A stretch of 64,000 nucleotides of DNA from Sabellastarte sp. h YS-2021. Taxonomy: Eukaryota; Annelida; Polychaeta; Sabellida; Sabellidae. Every line of letters starts with the position of its first letter. Positions within the stretch are counted from its first letter, which is position 1. This document shows positions 51,701 to 64,000 of this stretch, in pieces. Below the pieces are notes generated by a model. It was not told the origin of the DNA, made no database searches, and saw only the letters and a program-made list of their open reading frames with translations. The translations under genes were made by a program, and so were the position numbers. The stretch is from assembly GCA_964017235.1 (NCBI GenBank), contig OZ024936.1, positions 58,703,028 through 58,767,027 on the forward strand, read 5' to 3'.

Positions 51701-54700
51701 ATTACATGTCTGATCAGAAATTATTTTACCAAAATATTGTTCTAAATATAGCCCAAAATAGATGTAAATCAGCCCAAACCAGTACCAAATGTTGGTCTAT
51801 AAGTCTGAAATTTGGCCCAAAAATCACTTGCCACATACTAAATCTGACTGTATAGGTTTTGAGATTACATCTGGTATACCAGTGGTGTCATATGTGTCAT
51901 ACAGGGTTGAGGAGAGTGAAAATACAGCCTCAGATGGCTGTATCAGGAAGTGCTGATATATTCTCAATTAAGGTAGATTCAAGGTTGAAAACCATATTGA
52001 TTCACACAGGAGTCGCCACTGAAATGAATTTTAGTAGTGTGTTCCTTCAGAAATACACATGTAGCCCAAAGTACAGGTTCAGGGAGTGTAGTTGGCGAGA
52101 GATGCATACAATGCCAGATCAGCCCAAACCACCCCTTAAAGTTGGTCAATCTGGCTGAGATTTTCACAGGAAACTCAGTTTATATCAGAGACTGAATTTG
52201 TATTAGGCTGACCCACTCGAGGGCCACATTAAAAATTTCAATTTCCGGGGTGTGGGGGGCCCCATGCCACCCCTCAGGTAGGAAATTTCAAGTATATCCT
52301 AATATTGCCAATCTGAAGCCCAAATTTAATTTTATGCCTATTTTAATAAATAATGAGGATATTTTAGGCGCATTTTGAGCATTACATGTCTGATCAGAAA
52401 TTATTTTACCAAAATATTGTTCTAAATATAGCCCAAAATAGATGTAAATCAGCCCAAACCAGTACCAAATGTTGGTCTATAAGTCTGAAATTTGGCCCAA
52501 AAATCACTTGCCACATACTAAATCTGACTGTATAGGTTTTGAGATTACATCTGGTATACCAGTGGTGTCATATGTGTCATACAGGGTTGAGGAGAGTGAA
52601 AATACAGCCTCAGATGGCTGTATCAGGAAGTGCTGATATATTCTCAATTAAGGTAGATTCAAGGTTGAAAACCATATTGATTCACACAGGAGTCGCCACT
52701 GAAATGAATTTTAGTAGTGTGTTCCTTCAGAAATACACATGTAGCCCAAAGTACAGGTTCAGGGAGTGTAGTTGGCGAGAGATGCATACAATGCCAGATC
52801 AGCCCAAACCACCCCTTAAAGTTGGTCAATCTGGCTGAGATTTTCACAGGAAACTCAGTTTATATCAGAGACTGAATTTGTATTAGGCTGACCCACTCGA
52901 GGGCCACATTAAAAATTTCAATTTCCGGGGTGTGGGGGGGCCCCATGCCACCCCTCAGGTAGGAAATTTCAAGTATATCCTAATATTGCCAATCTGAAGC
53001 CCAAATTTAATTTTATGCCTATTTTAATAAATAATGAGGATATTTTAGGCGCATTTTGAGCATTACATGTCTGATCAGAAATTATTTTACCAAAATATTG
53101 TTCTAAATATAGCCCAAAATAGATGTAAATCAGCCCAAACCAGTACCAAATGTTGGTCTATAAGTCTGAAATTTGGCCCAAAAATCACTTGCCACATACT
53201 AAATCTGACTGTATAGGTTTTGAGATTACATCTGGTATACCAGTGGTGTCATATGTGTCATACAGGGTTGAGGAGAGTGAAAATACAGCCTCAGATGGCT
53301 GTATCAGGAAGTGCTGATATATTCTCAATTAAGGTAGATTCAAGGTTGAAAACCATATTGATTCACACAGGAGTCGCCACTGAAATGAATTTTAGTAGTG
53401 TGTTCCTTCAGAAATACACATGTAGCCCAAAGTACAGGTTCAGGGAGTGTAGTTGGCGAGAGATGCATACAATGCCAGATCAGCCCAAACCACCCCTTAA
53501 AGTTGGTCAATCTGGCTGAGATTTTCACAGGAAACTCAGTTTATATCAGAGACTGAATTTGTATTAGGCTGACCCACTCGAGGGCCACATTAAAAATTTC
53601 AATTTCCGGGGTGTGGGGGGGCCCCATGCCACCCCTCAGGTAGGAAATTTCAAGTATATCCTAATATTGCCAATCTGAAGCCCAAATTTAATTTTATGCC
53701 TATTTTAATAAATAATGAGGATATTTTAGGCGCATTTTGAGCATTACATGTCTGATCAGAAATTATTTTACCAAAATATTGTTCTAAATATAGCCCAAAA
53801 TAGATGTAAATCAGCCCAAACCAGTACCAAATGTTGGTCTATAAGTCTGAAATTTGGCCCAAAAATCACTTGCCACATACTAAATCTGACTGTATAGGTT
53901 TTGAGATTACATCTGGTATACCAGTGGTGTCATATGTGTCATACAGGGTTGAGGAGAGTGAAAATACAGCCTCAGATGGCTGTATCAGGAAGTGCTGATA
54001 TATTCTCAATTAAGGTAGATTCAAGGTTGAAAACCATATTGATTCACACAGGAGTCGCCACTGAAATGAATTTTAGTAGTGTGTTCCTTCAGAAATACAC
54101 ATGTAGCCCAAAGTACAGGTTCAGGGAGTGTAGTTGGCGAGAGATGCATACAATGCCAGATCAGCCCAAACCACCCCTTAAAGTTGGTCAATCTGGCTGA
54201 GATTTTCACAGGAAACTCAGTTTATATCAGAGACTGAATTTGTATTAGGCTGACCCACTCGAGGGCCACATTAAAAATTTCAATTTCCAGGGTGTGGGGG
54301 GGCCCCATGCCACCCCTCAGGTAGGAAATTTCAAGTATATCCTAATATTGCCAATCTGAAGCCCAAATTTAATTTTATGCCTATTTTAATAAATAATGAG
54401 GATATTTTAGGCGCATTTTGAGCATTACATGTCTGATCAGAAATTATTTTACCAAAATATTGTTCTAAATATAGCCCAAAATAGATGTAAATCAGCCCAA
54501 ACCAGTACCAAATGTTGGTCTATAAGTCTGAAATTTGGCCCAAAAATCACTTGCCACATACTAAATCTGACTGTATAGGTTTTGAGATTACATCTGGTAT
54601 ACCAGTGGTGTCATATGTGTCATACAGGGTTGAGGAGAGTGAAAATACAGCCTCAGATGGCTGTATCAGGAAGTGCTGATATATTCTCAATTAAGGTAGA

Positions 54701-57700
54701 TTCAAGGTTGAAAACCATATTGATTCACACAGGAGTCGCCACTGAAATGAATTTTAGTAGTGTGTTCCTTCAGAAATACACATGTAGCCCAAAGTACAGG
54801 TTCAGGGAGTGTAGTTGGCGAGAGATGCATACAATGCCAGATCAGCCCAAACCACCCCTTAAAGTTGGTCAATCTGGCTGAGATTTTCACAGGAAACTCA
54901 GTTTATATCAGAGACTGAATTTGTATTAGGCTGACCCACTCGAGGGCCACATTAAAAATTTCAATTTCCGGGGTGTGGGGGGGCCCCATGCCACCCCTCA
55001 GGTAGGAAATTTCAAGTATATCCTAATATTGCCAATCTGAAGCCCAAATTTAATTTTATGCCTATTTTAATAAATAATGAGGATATTTTAGGCGCATTTT
55101 GAGCATTACATGTCTGATCAGAAATTATTTTACCAAAATATTGTTCTAAATATAGCCCAAAATAGATGTAAATCAGCCCAAACCAGTACCAAATGTTGGT
55201 CTATAAGTCTGAAATTTGGCCCAAAAATCACTTGCCACATACTAAATCTGACTGTATAGGTTTTGAGATTACATCTGGTATACCAGTGGTGTCATATGTG
55301 TCATACAGGGTTGAGGAGAGTGAAAATACAGCCTCAGATGGCTGTATCAGGAAGTGCTGATATATTCTCAATTAAGGTAGATTCAAGGTTGAAAACCATA
55401 TTGATTCACACAGGAGTCGCCACTGAAATGAATTTTAGTAGTGTGTTCCTTCAGAAATACACATGTAGCCCAAAGTACAGGTTCAGGGAGTGTAGTTGGC
55501 GAGAGATGCATACAATGCCAGATCAGCCCAAACCACCCCTTAAAGTTGGTCAATCTGGCTGAGATTTTCACAGGAAACTCAGTTTATATCAGAGACTGAA
55601 TTTGTATTAGGCTGACCCACTCGAGGGCCACATTAAAAATTTCAATTTCCGGGGTGTGGGGGGGCCCCATGCCACCCCTCAGGTAGGAAATTTCAAGTAT
55701 ATCCTAATATTGCCAATCTGAAGCCCAAATTTAATTTTATGCCTATTTTAATAAATAATGAGGATATTTTAGGCGCATTTTGAGCATTACATGTCTGATC
55801 AGAAATTATTTTACCAAAATATTGTTCTAAATATAGCCCAAAATAGATGTAAATCAGCCCAAACCAGTACCAAATGTTGGTCTATAAGTCTGAAATTTGG
55901 CCCAAAAATCACTTGCCACATACTAAATCTGACTGTATAGGTTTTGAGATTACATCTGGTATACCAGTGGTGTCATATGTGTCATACAGGGTTGAGGAGA
56001 GTGAAAATACAGCCTCAGATGGCTGTATCAGGAAGTGCTGATATATTCTCAATTAAGGTAGATTCAAGGTTGAAAACCATATTGATTCACACAGGAGTCG
56101 CCACTGAAATGAATTTTAGTAGTGTGTTCCTTCAGAAATACACATGTAGCCCAAAGTACAGGTTCAGGGAATGTAGTTGGCGAGAGATGCATACAATGCC
56201 AGATCAGCCCAAACCACCCCTTAAAGTTGGTCAATCTGGCTGAGATTTTCACAGGAAACTCAGTTTATATCAGAGACTGAATTTGTATTAGGCTGACCCA
56301 CTCGAGGGCCACATTAAAAATTTCAATTTCCGGGGTGTGGGGGGGCCCCATGCCACCCCTCAGGTAGGAAATTTCAAATATATCCTAATATTGCCAATCT
56401 GAAGCCCAAATTTAATTTTATGCCTATTTTAATAAATAATGAGGATATTTTAGGCGCATTTTGAGCATTACATGTCTGATCAGAAATTATTTTACCAAAA
56501 TATTGTTCTAAATATAGCCCAAAATAGATGTAAATCAGCCCAAACCAGTACCAAATGTTGGTCTATAAGTCTGAAATTTGGCCCAAAAATCACTTGCCAC
56601 ATACTAAATCTGACTGTATAGGTTTTGAGATTACATCTGGTATACCAGTGGTGTCATATGTGTCATACAGGGTTGAGGAGAGTGAAAATACAGCCTCAGA
56701 TGGCTGTATCAGGAAGTGCTGATATATTCTCAATTAAGGTAGATTCAAGGTTGAAAACCATATTGATTCACACAGGAGTCGCCACTGAAATGAATTTTAG
56801 TAGTGTGTTCCTTCAGAAATACACATGTAGCCCAAAGTACAGGTTCAGGGAGTGTAGTTGGCGAGAGATGCATACAATGCCAGATCAGCCCAAACCACCC
56901 CTTAAAGTTGGTCAATCTGGCTGAGATTTTCACAGGAAACTCAGTTTATATCAGAGACTGAATTTGTATTAGGCTGACCCACTCGAGGGCCACATTAAAA
57001 ATTTCAATTTCCGGGGTGTGGGGGGCCCCATGCCACCCCTCAGGTAGGAAATTTCAAGTATATCCTAATATTGCCAATCTGAAGCCCAAATTTAATTTTA
57101 TGCCTATTTTAATAAATAATGAGGATATTTTAGGCGCATTTTGAGCATTACATGTCTGATCAGAAATTATTTTACCAAAATATTGTTCTAAATATAGCCC
57201 AAAATAGATGTAAATCAGCCCAAACCAGTACCAAATGTTGGTCTATAAGTCTGAAATTTGGCCCAAAAATCACTTGCCACATACTAAATCTGACTGTATA
57301 GGTTTTGAGATTACATCTGGTATACCAGTGGTGTCATATGTGTCATACAGGGTTGAGGAGAGTGAAAATACAGCCTCAGATGGCTGTATCAGGAAGTGCT
57401 GATATATTCTCAATTAAGGTAGATTCAAGGTTGAAAACCATATTGATTCACACAGGAGTCGCCACTGAAATGAATTTTAGTAGTGTGTTCCTTCAGAAAT
57501 ACACATGTAGCCCAAAGTACAGGTTCAGGGAGTGTAGTTGGCGAGAGATGCATACAATGCCAGATCAGCCCAAACCACCCCTTAAAGTTGGTCAATCTGG
57601 CTGAGATTTTCACAGGAAACTCAGTTTATATCAGAGACTGAATTTGTATTAGGCTGACCCACTCGAGGGCCACATTAAAAATTTCAATTTCCGGGGTGTG

Positions 57701-58665
57701 GGGGGGCCCCATGCCACCCCTCAGGTAGGAAATTTCAAGTATATCCTAATATTGCCAATCTGAAGCCCAAATTTAATTTTATGCCTATTTTAATAAATAA
57801 TGAGGATATTTTAGGCGCATTTTGAGCATTACATGTCTGATCAGAAATTATTTTACCAAAATATTGTTCTAAATATAGCCCAAAATAGATGTAAATCAGC
57901 CCAAACCAGTACCAAATGTTGGTCTATAAGTCTGAAATTTGGCCCAAAAATCACTTGCCACATACTAAATCTGACTGTATAGGTTTTGAGATTACATCTG
58001 GTATACCAGTGGTGTCATATGTGTCATACAGGGTTGAGGAGAGTGAAAATACAGCCTCAGATGGCTGTATCAGGAAGTGCTGATATATTCTCAATTAAGG
58101 TAGATTCAAGGTTGAAAACCATATTGATTCACACAGGAGTCGCCACTGAAATGAATTTTAGTAGTGTGTTCCTTCAGAAATACACATGTAGCCCAAAGTA
58201 CAGGTTCAGGGAGTGTAGTTGGCGAGAGATGCATACAATGCCAGATCAGCCCAAACCACCCCTTAAAGTTGGTCAATCTGGCTGAGATTTTCACAGGAAA
58301 CTCAGTTTATATCAGAGACTGAATTTGTATTAGGCTGACCCACTCGAGGGCCACATTAAAAATTTCAATTTCCGGGGTGTGGGGGGCCCCATGCCACCCC
58401 TCAGGTAGGAAATTTCAAGTATATCCTAATATTGCCAATCTGAAGCCCAAATTTAATTTTATGCCTATTTTAATAAATAATGAGGATATTTTAGGCGCAT
58501 TTTGAGCATTACATGTCTGATCAGAAATTATTTTACCAAAATATTGTTCTAAATATAGCCCAAAATAGATGTAAATCAGCCCAAACCAGTACCAAATGTT
58601 GGTCTATAAGTCTGAAATTTGGCCCAAAAATCACTTGCCACATACTAAATCTGACTGTATAGGTT
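45733..58665. repeat. Long stretch of uniform monomers, G6 and G7 alleles
   Basis: Nineteen units: 45733, 46414, 47095, 47776, 48456, 49137, 49818, 50498, 51178, 51859, 52539, 53220, 53901, 54582, 55263, 55944, 56625, 57305 and 57986. G6 (680-bp) alleles occur in units 47776, 49818, 50498, 51859, 56625 and 57986; the others are G7. Unit 51178 has the T flank on a normal G7-CCCC tract. Private changes are G-to-A at 54289 (CCAGGG), and two in unit 55944: G-to-A at 56171 and G-to-A at 56378. No expanded tract occurs. Confidence 0.9.
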
Positions 58666-59220
58666 TTGAGATTACATCTGGTATACCAGTGGTGTCATAT
58701 GTGTCATACAGGGTTGAGGAGAGTGAAAATACAGCCTCAGATGGCTGTATCAGGAAGTGCTGATATATTCTCAATTAAGGTAGATTCAAGGTTGAAAACC
58801 ATATTGATTCACACAGGAGTCGCCACTGAAATGAATTTTAGTAGTGTGTTCCTTCAGAAATACACATGTAGACTGAATTTGTATTAGGCTGACCCACTCG
58901 AGGGCCACATTAAAAATTTCAATTTCCGGGGTGTGGGGGGGCCCCATGCCACCCCTCAGGTAGGAAATTTCAAGTATATCCTAATATTGCCAATCTGAAG
59001 CCCAAATTTAATTTTATGCCTATTTTAATAAATAATGAGGATATTTTAGGCGCATTTTGAGCATTACATGTCTGATCAGAAATTATTTTACCAAAATATT
59101 GTTCTAAATATAGCCCAAAATAGATGTAAATCAGCCCAAACCAGTACCAAATGTTGGTCTATAAGTCTGAAATTTGGCCCAAAAATCACTTGCCACATAC
59201 TAAATCTGACTGTATAGGTT
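58666..59220. repeat. Truncated monomer with a 126-bp internal deletion
   Basis: This unit is 555 bp. It reads normally up to TACACATGTAG (ending 58871) and continues with ACTGAATTTG, which in a full unit lies 126 bp further on. The lost part corresponds to 58192-58317 of the preceding unit. Both ends of the deleted segment carry AG, a 2-bp microhomology. The tract is a normal G7 and the rest of the unit is typical. It is the only structurally broken unit in the window. Confidence 0.96.
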
Positions 59221-62200
59221 TTGAGATTACATCTGGTATACCAGTGGTGTCATATGTGTCATACAGGGTTGAGGAGAGTGAAAATACAGCCTCAGATGGC
59301 TGTATCAGGAAGTGCTGATATATTCTCAATTAAGGTAGATTCAAGGTTGAAAACCATATTGATTCACACAGGAGTCGCCACTGAAATGAATTTTAGTAGT
59401 GTGTTCCTTCAGAAATACACATGTAGCCCAAAGTACAGGTTCAGGGAGTGTAGTTGGCGAGAGATGCATACAATGCCAGATCAGCCCAAACCACCCCTTA
59501 AAGTTGGTCAATCTGGCTGAGATTTTCACAGGAAACTCAGTTTATATCAGAGACTGAATTTGTATTAGGCTGACCCACTCGAGGGCCACATTAAAAATTT
59601 CAATTTCCGGGGTGTGGGGGGGGCCCCATGCCACCCCTCAGGTAGGAAATTTCAAGTATATCCTAATATTGCCAATCTGAAGCCCAAATTTAATTTTATG
59701 CCTATTTTAATAAATAATGAGGATATTTTAGGCGCATTTTGAGCATTACATGTCTGATCAGAAATTATTTTACCAAAATATTGTTCTAAATATAGCCCAA
59801 AATAGATGTAAATCAGCCCAAACCAGTACCAAATGTTGGTCTATAAGTCTGAAATTTGGCCCAAAAATCACTTGCCACATACTAAATCTGACTGTATAGG
59901 TTTTGAGATTACATCTGGTATACCAGTGGTGTCATATGTGTCATACAGGGTTGAGGAGAGTGAAAATACAGCCTCAGATGGCTGTATCAGGAAGTGCTGA
60001 TATATTCTCAATTAAGGTAGATTCAAGGTTGAAAACCATATTGATTCACACAGGAGTCGCCACTGAAATGAATTTTAGTAGTGTGTTCCTTCAGAAATAC
60101 ACATGTAGCCCAAAGTACAGGTTCAGGGAGTGTAGTTGGCGAGAGATGCATACAATGCCAGATCAGCCCAAACCACCCCTTAAAGTTGGTCAATCTGGCT
60201 GAGATTTTCACAGGAAACTCAGTTTATATCAGAGACTGAATTTGTATTAGGCTGACCCACTCGAGGGCCACATTAAAAATTTCAATTTTCGGGGTGTGTG
60301 GGGGGCCCCATGCCACCCCTCAGGTAGGAAATTTCAAGTATATCCTAATATTGCCAATCTGAAGCCCAAATTTAATTTTATGCCTATTTTAATAAATAAT
60401 GAGGATATTTTAGGCGCATTTTGAGCATTACATGTCTGATCAGAAATTATTTTACCAAAATATTGTTCTAAATATAGCCCAAAATAGATGTAAATCAGCC
60501 CAAACCAGTACCAAATGTTGGTCTATAAGTCTGAAATTTGGCCCAAAAATCACTTGCCACATACTAAATCTGACTGTATAGGTTTTGAGATTACATCTGG
60601 TATACCAGTGGTGTCATATGTGTCATACAGGGTTGAGGAGAGTGAAAATACAGCCTCAGATGGCTGTATCAGGAAGTGCTGATATATTCTCAATTAAGGT
60701 AGATTCAAGGTTGAAAACCATATTGATTCACACAGGAGTCGCCACTGAAATGAATTTTAGTAGTGTGTTCCTTCAGACATACACATGTAGCCCAAAGTAC
60801 AGGTTCAGGGAGTGTAGTTGGCGAGAGATGCATACAATGCCAGATCAGCCCAAACCACCCCTTAAAGTTGGTCAATCTGGCTGAGATTTTCACAGGAAAC
60901 TCAGTTTATATCAGAGACTGAATTTGTATTAGGCTGACCCACTCGAGGGCCACATTAAAAATTTCAATTTCCGGGGTGTGGGGGGGGCCCCATGCCACCC
61001 CTCAGGTAGGAAATTTCAAGTATATCCTAATATTGCCAATCTGAAGCCCAAATTTAATTTTATGCCTATTTTAATAAATAATGAGGATATTTTAGGCGCA
61101 TTTTGAGCATTACATGTCTGATCAGAAATTATTTTACCAAAATATTGTTCTAAATATAGCCCAAAATAGATGTAAATCAGCCCAAACCAGTACCAAATGT
61201 TGGTCTATAAGTCTGAAATTTGGCCCAAAAATCACTTGCCACATACTAAATCTGACTGTATAGGTTTTGAGATTACATCTGGTATACCAGTGGTGTCATA
61301 TGTGTCATACAGGGTTGAGGAGAGTGAAAATACAGCCTCAGATGGCTGTATCAGGAAGTGCTGATATATTCTCAATTAAGGTAGATTCAAGGTTGAAAAC
61401 CATATTGATTCACACAGGAGTCGCCACTGAAATGAATTTTAGTAGTGTGTTCCTTCAGAAATACACATGTAGCCCAAAGTACAGGTTCAGGGAGTGTAGT
61501 TGGCGAGAGATGCATACAATGCCAGATCAGCCCAAACCACCCCTTAAAGTTGGTCAATCTGGCTGAGATTTTCACAGGAAACTCAGTTTATATCAGAGAC
61601 TGAATTTGTATTAGGCTGACCCACTCGAGGGCCACATTAAAAATTTCAATTTCCGGGGTGTGGGGGGGCCCCATGCCACCCCTCAGGTAGGAAATTTCAA
61701 GTATATCCTAATATTGCCAATCTGAAGCCCAAATTTAATTTTATGCCTATTTTAATAAATAATGAGGATATTTTAGGCGCATTTTGAGCATTACATGTCT
61801 GATCAGAAATTATTTTACCAAAATATTGTTCTAAATATAGCCCAAAATAGATGTAAATCAGCCCAAACCAGTACCAAATGTTGGTCTATAAGTCTGAAAT
61901 TTGGCCCAAAAATCACTTGCCACATACTAAATCTGACTGTATAGGTTTTGAGATTACATCTGGTATACCAGTGGTGTCATATGTGTCATACAGGGTTGAG
62001 GAGAGTGAAAATACAGCCTCAGATGGCTGTATCAGGAAGTGCTGATATATTCTCAATTAAGGTAGATTCAAGGTTGAAAACCATATTGATTCACACAGGA
62101 GTCGCCACTGAAATGAATTTTAGTAGTGTGTTCCTTCAGAAATACACATGTAGCCCAAAGTACAGGTTCAGGGAGTGTAGTTGGCGAGAGATGCATACAA

Positions 62201-64000
62201 TGCCAGATCAGCCCAAACCACCCCTTAAAGTTGGTCAATCTGGCTGAGATTTTCACAGGAAACTCAGTTTATATCAGAGACTGAATTTGTATTAGGCTGA
62301 CCCACTCGAGGGCCACATTAAAAATTTCAATTTCCGGGGTGTGGTGGGGCCCCATGCCACCCCTCAGGTAGGAAATTTCAAGTATATCCTAATATTGCCA
62401 ATCTGAAGCCCAAATTTAATTTTATGCCTATTTTAATAAATAATGAGGATATTTTAGGCGCATTTTGAGCATTACATGTCTGATCAGAAATTATTTTACC
62501 AAAATATTGTTCTAAATATAGCCCAAAATAGATGTAAATCAGCCCAAACCAGTACCAAATGTTGGTCTATAAGTCTGAAATTTGGCCCAAAAATCACTTG
62601 CCACATACTAAATCTGACTGTATAGGTTTTGAGATTACATCTGGTATACCAGTGGTGTCATATGTGTCATACAGGGTTGAGGAGAGTGAAAATACAGCCT
62701 CAGATGGCTGTATCAGGAAGTGCTGATATATTCTCAATTAAGGTAGATTCAAGGTTGAAAACCATATTGATTCACACAGGAGTCGCCACTGAAATGAATT
62801 TTAGTAGTGTGTTCCTTCAGAAATACACATGTAGCCCAAAGTACAGGTTCAGGGAGTGTAGTTGGCGAGAGATGCATACAATGCCAGATCAGCCCAAACC
62901 ACCCCTTAAAGTTGGTCAATCTGGCTGAGATTTTCACAGGAAACTCAGTTTATATCAGAGACTGAATTTGTATTAGGCTGACCCACTCGAGGGCCACATT
63001 AAAAATTTCAATTTCCGGGGTGTGGGGGGGCCCCATGCCACCCCTCAGGTAGGAAATTTCAAGTATATCCTAATATTGCCAATCTGAAGCCCAAATTTAA
63101 TTTTATGCCTATTTTAATAAATAATGAGGATATTTTAGGCGCATTTTGAGCATTACATGTCTGATCAGAAATTATTTTACCAAAATATTGTTCTAAATAT
63201 AGCCCAAAATAGATGTAAATCAGCCCAAACCAGTACCAAATGTTGGTCTATAAGTCTGAAATTTGGCCCAAAAATCACTTGCCACATACTAAATCTGACT
63301 GTATAGGTTTTGAGATTACATCTGGTATACCAGTGGTGTCATATGTGTCATACAGGGTTGAGGAGAGTGAAAATACAGCCTCAGATGGCTGTATCAGGAA
63401 GTGCTGATATATTCTCAATTAAGGTAGATTCAAGGTTGAAAACCATATTGATTCACACAGGAGTCGCCACTGAAATGAATTTTAGTAGTGTGTTCCTTCA
63501 GAAATACACATGTAGCCCAAAGTACAGGTTCAGGGAGTGTAGTTGGCGAGAGATGCATACAATGCCAGATCAGCCCAAACCACCCCTTAAAGTTGGTCAA
63601 TCTGGCTGAGATTTTCACAGGAAACTCAGTTTATATCAGAGACTGAATTTGTATTAGGCTGACCCACTCGAGGGCCACATTAAAAATTTCAATTTCCGGG
63701 GTGTGGGGGGGCCCCATGCCACCCCTCAGGTAGGAAATTTCAAGTATATCCTAATATTGCCAATCTGAAGCCCAAATTTAATTTTATGCCTATTTTAATA
63801 AATAATGAGGATATTTTAGGCGCATTTTGAGCATTACATGTCTGATCAGAAATTATTTTACCAAAATATTGTTCTAAATATAGCCCAAAATAGATGTAAA
63901 TCAGCCCAAACCAGTACCAAATGTTGGTCTATAAGTCTGAAATTTGGCCCAAAAATCACTTGCCACATACTAAATCTGACTGTATAGGTTTTGAGATTAC
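59221..64000. repeat. Right-end monomers, mixed G8, TGTGT-G6 and G7 alleles, and final partial unit
   Basis: Unit starts are 59221, 59903, 60585, 61267, 61948, 62629 and 63310, with ten bases of a further unit from 63991. Units 59221 and 60585 have G8 tracts. Unit 59903 combines the T flank with TGTGT-G6-CCCC (tract at 60291), a combination seen nowhere else. Unit 60585 has a private A-to-C change at 60778. Unit 61948 has a G-to-T change inside the tract at 62345, giving GG-T-GGGG without a length change. Confidence 0.9.

Larger units (their letters stand above)
1..64000. repeat. Tandem satellite array, 681-bp monomer, 93 complete units
   Basis: The same sequence recurs head to tail from the first to the last base. 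Taking the TTG at 517 as unit start, starts follow at 681-bp steps (1198, 1879, 2560 and so on) up to 63310, and the next unit begins at 63991. Most steps are exactly 681. Others are 680 or 682 (one base lost or gained) or 684-703 (expanded G tract), and one is 555 (internal deletion). All units have the same orientation. Outside the G tract, units differ by only a few substitutions each, and many look identical. This is the signature of a homogenised eukaryotic satellite. No non-repeat DNA, transposon or RNA gene interrupts it. Function and species are not recognisable; a centromeric or heterochromatic role is inference only. Confidence 0.99.

Noticed and set aside
1-64000. CRISPR array
   Set aside because: The repeated unit is 681 bp with no short repeat/unique spacer structure; the whole unit repeats.
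1-64000. Ribosomal RNA, 5S, snRNA, tRNA or histone gene cluster
   Set aside because: No recognisable rRNA, 5S, snRNA, tRNA or histone sequence occurs in the monomer. GGTTCAGGGAG only loosely resembles a tRNA B box and has no matching A box or fold.
1-64000. Retrotransposon or DNA transposon array
   Set aside because: There is no reverse transcriptase or transposase reading frame, no terminal repeats and no target duplications. The units simply abut.
1-64000. Array created by assembly error
   Set aside because: Cannot be excluded from sequence alone, but ordered private substitutions, linked flank alleles and the unique deletion are not what simple copying of one contig piece would give. Exact G-run lengths should still be treated with caution, because long homopolymers are error-prone.
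1-64000. Prokaryotic origin or a defence/mobile gene system
   Set aside because: There is no operon, ribosome-binding site pattern or protein family anywhere; 64 kb of homogenised 681-bp repeats fits eukaryotic satellite DNA.

Overview
The whole 64 kb window is one uninterrupted head-to-tail tandem array of a satellite-type repeat. The basic monomer is 681 bp. Cutting each unit at the TTG found first at 517 gives 93 complete monomers (517-63990), a 516-base partial unit on the left and 10 bases of the next unit on the right. The array therefore runs past both edges of the window. All units face the same way. I found no inserted transposon, no non-repeat DNA, no RNA gene and no credible protein gene.

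The array size, the near identity of the units, the long monomer and the nested higher-order duplications point to a eukaryotic genome, most likely heterochromatin (centromeric, pericentromeric or subtelomeric). I do not recognise the family and cannot name the species. The monomer is AT-rich apart from a short G/C tract, and 681 is close to four times 170 bp.

Layout: 1-4602 regular units, three carrying a shared A-to-G change; 4603-10094 a four-unit segment present twice, with long G tracts; 10095-14160 almost uniform units; 14161-16508 a two-unit segment present twice; 16905-18266 regular units; 18267-24165 a cluster of expanded G tracts with alternating flank alleles; 24166-29227 a second four-unit segment present twice; 29228-37536 a second expanded cluster, partly a copy of the first at 16 units' distance, ending in a TG-expanded pair repeated twice; 37537-43663 uniform units; 43664-45732 a small third expanded cluster; 45733-63990 uniform units, broken only by one unit with a 126-bp internal deletion (58666-59220).

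There are three main results. First, nearly all length variation sits in a single G/TG tract per unit, whose allele is linked to flanking bases and so acts as a barcode. Second, that barcode and rare point changes reveal several independent higher-order duplications (2, 4 and about 16 units apart), a record of unequal exchange or amplification. Third, the monomer contains a diverged internal duplication at about 330 bp offset, so it probably arose from an older repeat of about 340 bp. Variants were found by reading and are not an exhaustive list.
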